From: Labilithrix sp.
GTDB lineage: Bacteria > Myxococcota > Polyangia > Polyangiales > Polyangiaceae
Direction of reading: 5' to 3'
Assembly (NCBI GenBank): GCA_028287035.1
Contig: JAQBQL010000090.1
Span: 1-16,162 of the forward strand
DNA: 16,162 nucleotides
The position numbers were made by a program, and so were the translations under genes. Positions 7,068 to 13,955 of the stretch are shown here, piece after piece. The notes under the pieces were generated by a model. The model worked only from the letters and a program-made list of their open reading frames with translations, had not been told where the DNA came from and made no database searches. Position 1 is the stretch's first letter. Every line of letters begins with the position of its first letter.

Positions 7068-8123
7068 TCAGCGCGTGTACAGAAGCACGCCGATGAGGAG
7101 CGACGCGATCGCCGCGAACGCTGCCACCCACAGGCCGAGGTTCGGTGCCGGCGCCTGCGCGTGGTGAAGGTTGGGGACCGGAGAGACGCGCGGCTCCGGC
7201 TCCGGCGCCACCTCGGGCTCCTCGGTGCCCAGCACGAACGCGCGGTCCGACGTGCGCGCGAGGGCCGGCCACAGGTTGAGGATCTCCTCGCGTGAGAAGC
7301 CGAGGTACGCGAACGCCGGCTCGCGGCCGAACACCACGTCGAGGTCGGCGAGCCGGGGCGTGGGCAGCTCCGCCGTGGCGGCGACGAGCGCCTCCGCCGC
7401 GCGGATCACCGCGACCATGGCCGCCACTGCGCCGCCGACCTCGACCGCCTCGGTCCAGCGGTGGTGGAGCGCGATGACCTGCGGCAGCGGCTGCGGCATG
7501 TGCCAGCGCTTCAGCACCTCGGCGCCGAGCGCGCCGTGGTCGAAGCCGAGGATCGCCTGCTCGTCCTCGACGGACGGCTCCTCGCCGAGCGCGGTCTGCT
7601 CGATGAGCGCCTCGTAGTAGGGATCGTCGCTCTGGACGACGAGCATCGCGCCGACGTCGTGGAGGAGGCCAAGGGTGAATGCCTCGTCGGGGGAGGCCCC
7701 GATCAGCGGTGCGAGCAGCCGCGAGACGCCCGCGACGGCGAGGGCGTGGCCGGCCAGCGCGGGATGCGGCATCGTCGTGTGCTCGACGAAGGCGAGGGCA
7801 GCGGCGCCGGCCACCACCTCGCTCACCCGGCGCATGCCGAGGAGCGACACCGCGTGACGGACCGACGTGCAGCGCTGCGTGAGGCCCGAGGCCGGAGCGT
7901 TGACGACGCGCAGGATGTCCGTCACGAGCCCGACGTCGGCCTCGAGGAGGCGAGCCACGTCGTTCGCGCCCGACATCGGATTGGCGACGACCATCCTGAC
8001 CTGCGCCACCACGGCCGGGAAGGCCTTCAGGCCGGCGAGCGCGCCCGCCATGTCCTTCATGCCCCGCCGCTCGCGCACGCAGGACGTATCCTGTTCTTCC
8101 AGGTCGAGTAGCTCGGTTGCCAT
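7068..8123 (-). CDS. HDOD-domain signalling protein with C-terminal membrane anchor
   Basis: A 351-residue protein. The HDOD domain covers about residues 28-225: LKAFPAVVAQVRMVVANP, VNAPASG, AVSLLGMRRV, LGLLHDVG (His155-Asp156), DHGALGAEVLKRWHMP at 195-210 and LHHRW. HDOD proteins are HD-superfamily relatives that usually lack phosphodiesterase activity and act as regulatory scaffolds, some in motility and chemotaxis. A region to about 290 is followed by a Pro/Glu linker and a hydrophobic helix at about 330-348 (LWVAAFAAIASLLIGVLL) ending in YTR, which is an unusual tail anchor for this family. The start is uncertain. The ATG at 8123 has no clear ribosome site. The in-frame ATG at 8060 (Met22) has GGCGGGG close upstream and would leave room for a leader if the promoter at 8132-8158 is used. 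It lies 45 bp downstream of flgL on the same strand. Confidence 0.88.
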   Translation of the reverse strand: MATELLDLEEQDTSCVRERRGMKDMAGALAGLKAFPAVVAQVRMVVANPMSGANDVARLLEADVGLVTDILRVVNAPASGLTQRCTSVRHAVSLLGMRRVSEVVAGAAALAFVEHTTMPHPALAGHALAVAGVSRLLAPLIGASPDEAFTLGLLHDVGAMLVVQSDDPYYEALIEQTALGEEPSVEDEQAILGFDHGALGAEVLKRWHMPQPLPQVIALHHRWTEAVEVGGAVAAMVAVIRAAEALVAATAELPTPRLADLDVVFGREPAFAYLGFSREEILNLWPALARTSDRAFVLGTEEPEVAPEPEPRVSPVPNLHHAQAPAPNLGLWVAAFAAIASLLIGVLLYTR

Positions 8124-8131
8124 CGTGATTA

Positions 8132-8158
8132 CTAGCGGCCGCAGTCAGGATAAATTGA
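8132..8158 (-). promoter_or_regulatory. Weak sigma28-like promoter before the HDOD gene
   Basis: Minus-strand TCAATTTA, 11 bases, then GCCGCTAG. Against the enterobacterial FliA consensus TAAAGTTT-N11-GCCGATAA this matches 5 of 8 and 6 of 8 with exact spacing. It shares CCTGACTGC just before its -10 with the stronger flgM promoter. Transcription would begin near 8125, two bases before the first possible ATG, which fits better with translation from the ATG at 8060. Confidence 0.35.
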
Positions 8159-8168
8159 TGGGTATCGT

Positions 8169-9047
8169 TCAGGTACGCGAGATCGTCGACACCGCGAGCA
8201 TCTGCTTCGTGATCTCGAGGCCGCGCTCGTAGGCAGCCTTCGCCAGCGTGAGCTCGGTGAGCTGCTGGACCGGATCGCCCTCGACCTCGCTGGCACGCGC
8301 CGACGTGACCGCGATCTTCGAGCCTGCCATCACGTCGATTGCCGACGTGAAGCGCTCGCTCGCGAGACCCGCCTCGGTCTGGCCCTGGACGAGCTGCGTG
8401 TGCCCGGCATCGATGTTCCCGATCGCCGCGGTGATCGCGGTCTGATCGTTGCTGTTGAGCGCGTCGACGAGCCCCTGCAGGTCGCCGAGGACGTCGCGCC
8501 CGCCGGCCGCGGTGAAGGTCTTCGCGCCGCTCACGTTGGCGGGCGGCGCAACGCCGTCCATCAGGGGAATACGGGAAATGACGTCATTGCCGACGAACGC
8601 CCCCGAGGGATCGAAGGGGGCGCTGTCGGTCTTCGATCCGCCGAAGAGGTACTTGGTTCCATACTTGGTATTCGCGATACCGAGCATGTCCTCGCGCAGC
8701 GCCGATACCTGCTTGGCGAGGAGCTTGCGGGAGCTCGCGTCCATCGTGCCGTTCGCGCCCTCGACCGCCGCGGCTCGCGCCTGGGAGAGGATGTCGACGC
8801 CCGTGGAGAGCGCGCCCTCCGCGACGTCGAGCTCACCGGACACCTTGGTGGCGGCCTGGGAGCGTTTCTCGATGAGCGACAGCGCGTGGTCGGCGCGGAC
8901 CTTGGCGCCGAACGCGACGGCTCCATCGGACGGCGCCGCGACGTTCGAGCCGCGGGAGGCGATCCGTGCCGCCTTGTCGAAGCGTGACGCCATCGCGCTC
9001 TGGGCGGCGGTGGCAGAGGCAAGTCGCATGTTCTCGGTGACGCGCAT
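8169..9047 (-). CDS. flgL: Flagellar hook-filament junction protein FlgL (HAP3)
   Basis: A 292-residue secreted structural protein that joins the hook to the flagellin filament, acting outside the cell after flagellar type III export. The N-terminus MRVTENMRLASATAA, the ASRGSNVAAPSDGAVAFGAK segment (the usual GxxVxxPSD motif) and the coiled helical region to about residue 140 match FlgL and flagellin D0/D1. The centre (about 125-200) is a small beta-rich domain. The C-terminal helix TELTLAKAAYERGLEITKQML packs back against the N-terminal helix. Length is close to the family norm of about 300. The ATG overlaps the flgK stop by one base (TGATG), so it is coupled to flgK. It is too specialised and wrongly placed to be flagellin itself. 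Confidence 0.94.
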   Translation of the reverse strand: MRVTENMRLASATAAQSAMASRFDKAARIASRGSNVAAPSDGAVAFGAKVRADHALSLIEKRSQAATKVSGELDVAEGALSTGVDILSQARAAAVEGANGTMDASSRKLLAKQVSALREDMLGIANTKYGTKYLFGGSKTDSAPFDPSGAFVGNDVISRIPLMDGVAPPANVSGAKTFTAAGGRDVLGDLQGLVDALNSNDQTAITAAIGNIDAGHTQLVQGQTEAGLASERFTSAIDVMAGSKIAVTSARASEVEGDPVQQLTELTLAKAAYERGLEITKQMLAVSTISRT

Positions 9048-10402
9048 CAGACATCCCTCAGGAAGTTCTCGAGCAAGCTATCCGCCGTCTGGAGCACCTT
9101 CGACGCGGCCTCGAACGCGCGCTGGTACCTGGACATGTCGACCATCTCCTCGTCGAGCGACACGCCGCTCGCGTTCTCCGCCACCGAGGTCGCCAGGGCG
9201 AGGGTGTCGTCACGCATCGAACGGTCCGACTCGGCCGAGGCCTTGCGCTGCCCGACGTCGCCCGCGAGGGACGCGTAGCGATTGGCGATGGTCGCGCCGC
9301 CGAACGCCTCGGTGTCGGCAAGGAGGGCGAGCCTGGTGGCGCCCGTGTTGCCGCCCGGGAGCTCCGCGACGGAGCCCGCAGCCCCGACCGCCTTCGGGTT
9401 GTCCTTCACGGCTGGGTCGATGGCGAACGAGGCCGCCGCGCCGACCTGCGTTGCCGAGACCGAGAAGAGGTTCCGGCCCGTGACGCCGTCGGTGCCGTAG
9501 CCGGCGGCGTGCGCGGCATTGATGGTATTGCCGACGTCGAAGGCATACGCGTCGAGGTCGGTCACTGCCTTGGCGAGATCGACGTCACGCGCCTCGCGCA
9601 GGCCGCCGAGGCTGCCGTCGGTGACGCGGGAGGTGATGTCGATGGTGCTGGCGCCCTGCACGGTGACGCGCATCTTGCCGCCGGCATCGAGGTCGAGCGC
9701 GAGCGGCGAGGTGCGATCGCCCTCGACGAGCACGGCCCCCGCGCTGAACAGCGTGATGCGTCCCTGCGGATCCTCGATGGAGCGGGCGCCGAGGCGCTCG
9801 CCGACGTCCTTCACGAGGCCGTCGCGCTGATCGCGGAGGGTCGACGCGTCGATGCCCTGCGCCTTGGAGGCGGCGATCTGACCGTTCAGGGTCGCGATCT
9901 TCGTCAGCTGTCCGTTGACCTCGGAGACGACGCCGCGGGACTTCGCGAGCAGCTCCTTCGAGGTGTCGGTCAGCGCCTGCGATGCCGACGAGATGCTCCC
10001 GGCGAGCGCATCGACCTTGGCGAGCACGTCGCTGCGCACCGCCGCGTCGGTCGGATAGGCGGTGAGCGTCGTGAACGCGCCCATGAGCGAGGTGGCGCGG
10101 TCGCCGATGGTCTGCGAGGGCGGCGCGATGATGCCCTCGACGGTGACGAGGGCGGTGGCGCGGGCGTCCGCGGACGCGCGCTTGCCCCCCTGGTCGACCA
10201 TCGCAGAGAACGCGAACTTGTCGAAGTTGCGCACCTCGCCGGTGAAGACGACGCCGCCGCCGACCTGGGACTGCATGCCGGCGACGCGCTTCGAGTACCC
10301 GACGGTCGTCGCGTTCGTGACGTTCTGGCCCGTGATGGTGAGGGCGCCGGTCTGCGCCATCAGGCCAGACCTTGCGATGTTGAGGAGTCCGGAGAGGCTC
10401 AT
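9047..10402 (-). CDS. flgK: Flagellar hook-associated protein FlgK (HAP1)
   Basis: A 451-residue secreted protein forming the first hook-filament junction ring. The N-terminus SLSGLLNIARSGLMAQTGALTITGQNVTNATTVGYSKR is the hallmark of FlgK and related axial proteins, and the C-terminus SLDEEMVDMSRYQRAFEAASKVLQTADSLLENFL is the matching D0 helix. Residues about 130-215 carry the long helical segment typical of FlgK (VNGQLTKIATLNGQIAASKAQG and LRDQRDGLVKDVGERLG). It is about 100 residues shorter than the Escherichia coli protein (547), the loss being in the variable surface domain. It begins 4 bp after flgN, which is expected to encode its export chaperone, and is coupled to flgL downstream. Confidence 0.95.
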   Translation of the reverse strand: MSLSGLLNIARSGLMAQTGALTITGQNVTNATTVGYSKRVAGMQSQVGGGVVFTGEVRNFDKFAFSAMVDQGGKRASADARATALVTVEGIIAPPSQTIGDRATSLMGAFTTLTAYPTDAAVRSDVLAKVDALAGSISSASQALTDTSKELLAKSRGVVSEVNGQLTKIATLNGQIAASKAQGIDASTLRDQRDGLVKDVGERLGARSIEDPQGRITLFSAGAVLVEGDRTSPLALDLDAGGKMRVTVQGASTIDITSRVTDGSLGGLREARDVDLAKAVTDLDAYAFDVGNTINAAHAAGYGTDGVTGRNLFSVSATQVGAAASFAIDPAVKDNPKAVGAAGSVAELPGGNTGATRLALLADTEAFGGATIANRYASLAGDVGQRKASAESDRSMRDDTLALATSVAENASGVSLDEEMVDMSRYQRAFEAASKVLQTADSLLENFLRDV

Positions 10403-10406
10403 GGGG

Positions 10407-10712
10407 TCACAGGCTCACGGAGATGCGCGCGCCCGGCGGGAGCGCCTGGGGACGACCGCGCTGGATGGCTTCGCGCACGAACTCCCGCGCGTGGGCGAGG
10501 AGCACGAGATTGCGCTTCAGGTCGTCGCGCACCTGCGCGAGGACCATGCAGAGGGCAGGCTTGTCGGCGTCACTGGCCCCGACGACGACCGCGAGGAGCG
10601 CCTCCTTCTTCTCCGACGCCGTCATGATGGTGGCGGTGTCGAGCCGGCGGATCGCTTCACGCTCGGCCTTCAGGACGGCGCGAAGCTCCTCGAGGAGGGT
10701 GTCGGGCGCCAT
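10407..10712 (-). CDS. flgN: FlgN-like flagellar export chaperone
   Basis: A 101-residue, almost wholly helical protein. FlgN family members bind the C-termini of FlgK and FlgL in the cytoplasm and escort them to the flagellar export gate. Support comes from the start LLEELRAVLKAEREAIRRLD, the conserved Leu/Glu/Arg heptad-like pattern, and TASEKKEALL in the middle, where FlgN proteins carry a short Lys-Glu-rich turn. A second helix follows (LAQVRDDLKRNLVLLAHAREFVREAI). It is shorter than the E. coli protein (about 138). FlgN sequences are poorly conserved, so position between flgM and flgK is a large part of the evidence. It starts 2 bp after the flgM stop. Confidence 0.82.
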   Translation of the reverse strand: MAPDTLLEELRAVLKAEREAIRRLDTATIMTASEKKEALLAVVVGASDADKPALCMVLAQVRDDLKRNLVLLAHAREFVREAIQRGRPQALPPGARISVSL

Positions 10713-10714
10713 GA

Positions 10715-10996
10715 TCAGCCGTCCTCGCCGACGAGCTTGTCGGCGATGGCCTTCGCGTCCACCTTGAAGGTCCCGCTGCGGATCTGGTCCTTGAGCTGCT
10801 CGAGGCGCGCGGCGCCGGCGGCGAGGGTCGCGGCGCGGTCGGAGACCTGGACCGTCAGCACGCCCGTGTCGGGGGTGGCGGCGGCTGGCTTCTCGGCCGA
10901 GCCCTTGCCCACCGCTGCCTTCGTCTTGTCGGTGGCGCCCGCCTTGGAGGTGGAGGCTCGCTCGGTGAAACGCTCGTATCGATCGCTGATGCGCAT
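10715..10996 (-). CDS. flgM: Anti-sigma28 factor FlgM
   Basis: A 93-residue protein that holds sigma28 (FliA) inactive until the hook-basal body is complete, when FlgM is exported. The N-terminal half is rich in Ala, Lys, Thr and Ser and looks disordered, as in known FlgM proteins. The C-terminal half carries the conserved signature: VSDRAATLAAGAARLEQLKDQIRSG, then TFKVDAKAIADKLVGE (usual form SGxYxVDxxxIAxKLL). Length matches the family (about 90-100). The ATG at 10996 has GGAG 10 nt upstream. A sigma28-type promoter lies at 11023-11049, so FlgM is likely made under the sigma factor it inhibits. It heads the late unit flgM-flgN-flgK-flgL. Confidence 0.9.
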   Translation of the reverse strand: MRISDRYERFTERASTSKAGATDKTKAAVGKGSAEKPAAATPDTGVLTVQVSDRAATLAAGAARLEQLKDQIRSGTFKVDAKAIADKLVGEDG

Positions 10997-11022
10997 GGGG
11001 GTCAGGGCTCCGGTACTCAGGG

Positions 11023-11049
11023 TGAGCGGCAGTCAGGCAGGAACCTTTA
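11023..11049 (-). promoter_or_regulatory. Sigma28 (FliA) promoter of flgMNKL
   Basis: The minus strand reads TAAAGGTT, eleven bases, then GCCGCTCA. The enterobacterial FliA consensus is TAAAGTTT-N11-GCCGATAA, giving 7 of 8 and 6 of 8 matches with exact spacing. The predicted transcript start near 11016 leaves a 20-nt leader before the flgM ATG, with GGAG in it. It begins 12 bp after the flgJ stop, precisely between early and late flagellar genes. Confidence 0.8.
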
Positions 11050-11060
11050 GGCCGAACACG

Positions 11061-11381
11061 TCACTTTTTTTGCGGGGGCGCGGCGGGGTGGTCAGCGTGG
11101 CCGAGGGACCGGACGATGGCCTGGCCGAGGCCGAGGCCGCCGCCCGAGCTCACGGCCGTGGACACGGCGTCGACGCCCATGTCGGCGTACTCGCCCTTGC
11201 CGGCGACCTTGGCCGTCGCGAGCATCTGCTTCACGAGGATCTGCTCGAAGCCCGCCGCCGCCTTCTTGATGTCGGCGTCGGTCTCCTTCTGCTTCTTCGT
11301 CTTCGCGGCCTCCGCCACTTCCTTGGCGGCGGGCGCGCTGGTGGCACCCGGGAGGCTGCCGAGCGAGAGGGGCGAGCTCAC
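11061..11381 (-). CDS. flgJ: Single-domain flagellar rod-binding protein FlgJ
   Basis: A 106-residue protein equivalent to the N-terminal rod-binding half of FlgJ. It helps rod assembly in the periplasm. The key region is IKKAAAGFEQILVKQMLATAK (usual form AxxFExxFxxQMLKxMR), followed by GEYADMGVDAVSTAVSSGGGLGLGQAIV, which matches the DMxxxxxAxxLAxxGGxGLAxxI pattern. The C-terminal peptidoglycan hydrolase domain of enterobacterial FlgJ is absent, as in many delta- and alphaproteobacteria, so a separate muramidase must open the wall. The start is a GTG at 11381 overlapping the flgI stop (GTGA). The gene ends in a run of seven A residues encoding Gln-Lys-Lys just before the stop. Confidence 0.88.
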   Translation of the reverse strand: MSSPLSLGSLPGATSAPAAKEVAEAAKTKKQKETDADIKKAAAGFEQILVKQMLATAKVAGKGEYADMGVDAVSTAVSSGGGLGLGQAIVRSLGHADHPAAPPQKK

Positions 11382-12487
11382 TGGACCACCATCTCGGCTT
11401 CGAGGGCGCCGGCGGCGCGGAGCGCCTGGAGGACGCCGGCGAGCTCGCGGGGTGACAGGCCGAGCGTGGAGAGCGCGGTCGCGACGTCGGCGAGGGTCGG
11501 CGCGGGCGGGACGTAGGCCATCGCGCGGCCGGCCTCGCTCGTGCGGATCTCGGTGCGCGGGACGATGGCGGTGCTGCCCTTGCCGAAGGGAGCGAGTGGT
11601 TGTGACACGATGGGGGTCTCCTTGATCACGATCGTCAAGCTTCCGTGCATCACCGCGACCGGTGACAGCCTGACGTCTCCACCTGCCACGATCGTGCCAG
11701 TGCGTTCGTTGATGACGACGCGGGCCCGGCGCACCGTGGTGACCTCGACCTCCTCGAGCTGCGCCATGAGCTCGACGATCCGGCCGTCGAAGCCCTCGGG
11801 CACCTTCACGCGGACCGCGCCGCCGTCGAGCGCGCTGGCGCTGCCGGCGAACTTCGCGTTGACCGCCTCGGCGATGCGCGAAGCGACGGTGAATCCGGGG
11901 GTGCGGAGCTCGAGCTTCACCGCGCCGCCCTCGACGATGTTGGCGACGATCTCGCGCTCGACGATGGCCCCCTCGGGCACGCGGCCCGCGGTGGTCGTGC
12001 CCCTCGAGACCGAGCTGCCGCTGCCGCCCTTCGCCTCGAAGCCGCCCACGATGACGCTGCCCTGGGCGACGGCGTAGGTCTTCTGGTCGGCGCCCTTGAG
12101 GAGCGTCTGGATGAGCGTCCCACCCGACAAGGATTTGGCGTTTCCGACCGACGAAACGGTGACGTCGATCTTGGTGCCCTGCTTGGCGAAGGCGGGGAGC
12201 TGCGCCGTCACGATGACGGCCGCCACGTTCTTCAGCCGCAGCTGGGACGGATCCACCTGCACGCCGAGGCGGCGGAGGAGGGACATGACGGTCTGCGCGG
12301 TGAACGGCGCGCTCACATCGTCGCCCGTGCCGTTCAGGCCGGTGATGATGCCGTAGCCGACGAGCTGGTTCTCGCGGGCGCCGCTCGCGTCACAGAGATC
12401 ACGGAGCTTCTCGGCGCGTGCCGACCCTGGCGCCAATAAGGCGACCGCGAGGACGAAGAGGAAGAGGGACCACCACCGGTTTTTCAC
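11378..12487 (-). CDS. flgI: Flagellar P-ring protein FlgI
   Basis: A 369-residue periplasmic protein that forms the P-ring around the flagellar rod in the peptidoglycan. The signal peptide is NRWWSLFLFVLAVALLAPGSARA, cut before EKLRDL. The mature protein follows the family pattern: ENQLVGYGIITGLNGTGDD, MSLLRRLGV, KNVAAVIVTAQLPAF, KIDVTVSSVGNAKSLSGGTLIQT, the GQGS-like AQGSVIVGGF, VNAKFAGSA, ARVVINERTGTIVAGGDVRLSPVAVMHGSLTI, and a C-terminal LADVATALSTLGLSPRELAGVLQALRAAGALEAEM. I chose the GTG at 12487 because GAGGAA stands 7 nt upstream and the signal peptide then begins normally. The longer ATG at 12538 would overlap flgH by 40 bp and add a non-signal extension. The ribosome site overlaps the flgH stop. 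The gene's own end overlaps flgJ by 4 bp. Confidence 0.95.
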   Translation of the reverse strand: MKNRWWSLFLFVLAVALLAPGSARAEKLRDLCDASGARENQLVGYGIITGLNGTGDDVSAPFTAQTVMSLLRRLGVQVDPSQLRLKNVAAVIVTAQLPAFAKQGTKIDVTVSSVGNAKSLSGGTLIQTLLKGADQKTYAVAQGSVIVGGFEAKGGSGSSVSRGTTTAGRVPEGAIVEREIVANIVEGGAVKLELRTPGFTVASRIAEAVNAKFAGSASALDGGAVRVKVPEGFDGRIVELMAQLEEVEVTTVRRARVVINERTGTIVAGGDVRLSPVAVMHGSLTIVIKETPIVSQPLAPFGKGSTAIVPRTEIRTSEAGRAMAYVPPAPTLADVATALSTLGLSPRELAGVLQALRAAGALEAEMVVQ

Positions 12488-12498
12488 GTGCTTGTTCC

Positions 12499-13197
12499 TC
12501 AGAAGGGGTTGAGCGTCTCGAAGAGACGCACGCCCCAACCCTTTCGCTGTTGATCGGCGATGTCGCCGCGGCCCGTGAACTCCACCTGAGCATCGGCGAT
12601 GCGCGAGGAGCCGATCGAGTTGTCCTGCGCGATGTCGGCCGGGCGCACGAGGCCCGACACGTAGAGGTGGTACTCCTCGTTGTTGATGAGGACGACCTTC
12701 GTCCCCTCGAGGAAGAGGTCGCCGTTCGGCATCTCGCTGACCACACGCACCGCGATCTTGCCGGACAGCTCGCCGGAGCGGCCGGTGTCACCGGCGCCCG
12801 CGAACGAGGACTTGCTCGCGTATTCGACGAGCTTGGCGGTGTCCATCTGGGGGTAGGCCTTCTTGAGCGCGGGAACGATTCCCACGAGGGCCGATGCACC
12901 GGACGTGCCGCTCGAGTCCTTGGCGAGGTTGGTCGTCGCGTTGCCCTTGGCGTTCGCCGCCTCGTCGATGTTGATGACGAGGAAGTCGCCGACCCGGACC
13001 GCGCGCGTGTCCTCGAGCCAGCCGCCGTGAGCGTCGCTGAAGAGCGAGCCGTTCGCCGGCTTCGCCGAGGCGCCGGTCTGCGCGTACTGGCCCGGCTTGT
13101 AGATGCGCTGACGCGGCGTGAAGGGCGCCACGTGGTTCGGGCCGCAGGCCGTCAGGAGCGTGAGGAAGGCAAGCGAAGGAAGGGTGAAGCTCTTCAT
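12499..13197 (-). CDS. flgH: Flagellar L-ring lipoprotein FlgH
   Basis: A 232-residue outer-membrane lipoprotein that forms the L-ring bushing for the flagellar rod. The signal peptide ends in lipobox LLTAC, with Cys18 lipidated. The diagnostic FlgH pattern is present: GSLFSDAHGGWLEDTRAVRVGDFLVINIDE, then a Thr/Ser/Ala-rich middle, SGKIAVRVVSEMPNGDLFLEGTKVVLINNEEYHLYVSGLVRPADIAQDNSI, and the closing QRKGWGVRLFETLNPF. Length matches the family (about 230). The ATG overlaps the flgA stop (ATGA), and GAGGAA lies just upstream. Together with flgI it shows an outer-membrane (diderm) cell. Confidence 0.96.
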   Translation of the reverse strand: MKSFTLPSLAFLTLLTACGPNHVAPFTPRQRIYKPGQYAQTGASAKPANGSLFSDAHGGWLEDTRAVRVGDFLVINIDEAANAKGNATTNLAKDSSGTSGASALVGIVPALKKAYPQMDTAKLVEYASKSSFAGAGDTGRSGELSGKIAVRVVSEMPNGDLFLEGTKVVLINNEEYHLYVSGLVRPADIAQDNSIGSSRIADAQVEFTGRGDIADQQRKGWGVRLFETLNPF

Positions 13198-13955
13198 GAT
13201 TCCTCGAGCGCGACGGCGTGGTCCTTGTCGACGAGACGGGCGCGGACGATGCGCCCCGACGGCTTCAGCATCACGGGGAGCACGTTGCCGAGGTCGCCGT
13301 CGGCGTTGGCGACTGCGGGCATGCTCACCTCGACGAGGCCCTTCTGGATGACCAGGGTGACGCCGCCGCCCTTCGCGATGTCGGGCACGAGCGCCTCGGG
13401 CGGGATCGCGAAGTCGACGGGGACCGTGATGCGCGCGATGACCTCGCCTTCGCTGCCGAGGAAGGCGAGCGACGCCGTCACCGTGACGGGCCCGGCCTTC
13501 CGCGGGTACGCGGGGAGCTCGACGGTCACGCGGTCGTAGCCGTCCGGAACCTGGGCCGCGACGCTGCGCACGCCGGTGAACGCGATGCCCTTCGTGAGGC
13601 GGGCGGGGTCGAGACCGGCGCGCACGAGCTTCTCGAGCTCCGGGCCGGCGAGCTTCTTCACCTTGCGAGACACGCGATACTGGGGAGCCAGCTTCGGCGT
13701 CGGGCCGGTGGCGCTCGCGGCGCCGAGCGCGCGGACGACGTCGTCGCGGTCGATGGTGCGCGTCCCGCCGAGGGCGGGCGCCGGGCCGAGGTCGACGTCG
13801 GGCTGGGTGCCGACGGCGACGAGATCGTGCAGGTGCACGCGGGCCGCCGACACCTCGATGGCGTGCGGGACCGCGATCGCGGGAGCGGCGGGCGGCGCGG
13901 CGAACGCCGAAGCGGGGGCGAGGACGAGCGCGACGAGCAGGGAGACGGTCTTCAT
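13194..13955 (-). CDS. flgA: P-ring assembly chaperone FlgA
   Basis: A 253-residue periplasmic protein needed for FlgI to polymerise into the P-ring. A signal peptide covers about residues 1-19 (KTVSLLVALVLAPASAFA). The N-terminal part (30-125) is Ala/Val-rich and weakly conserved. It includes DDVVRALGAAS and LAPQYRVSRKV, which resemble the start of FlgA/SAF domains. The C-terminal half carries the FlgA signature: VPVDFAIPPEALVPDI, VTLVIQKGLVEVSMPAVANADGDLGNVLPVML and SGRIVRARLVDKDHAV. This gives the usual xGdxGdxIxVxNxxSxxxxxArV form with some changes. It overlaps flgG by 4 bp upstream and flgH by 4 bp downstream, so the three are translationally linked. Confidence 0.92.
   Translation of the reverse strand: MKTVSLLVALVLAPASAFAAPPAAPAIAVPHAIEVSAARVHLHDLVAVGTQPDVDLGPAPALGGTRTIDRDDVVRALGAASATGPTPKLAPQYRVSRKVKKLAGPELEKLVRAGLDPARLTKGIAFTGVRSVAAQVPDGYDRVTVELPAYPRKAGPVTVTASLAFLGSEGEVIARITVPVDFAIPPEALVPDIAKGGGVTLVIQKGLVEVSMPAVANADGDLGNVLPVMLKPSGRIVRARLVDKDHAVALEES

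Noticed and set aside
8135..8142. 8-bp palindrome GCGGCCGC before the HDOD gene
   Set aside because: An all-G/C 8-mer palindrome is expected by chance in DNA of this composition, and it does not extend on either side.
8169..9047. Possibility that this gene is flagellin (fliC) rather than flgL
   Set aside because: The N-terminal MRVTENM form, the PSD motif, the direct coupling to flgK and the FlgN-like chaperone gene all point to FlgL. Flagellin genes normally stand apart from flgK.
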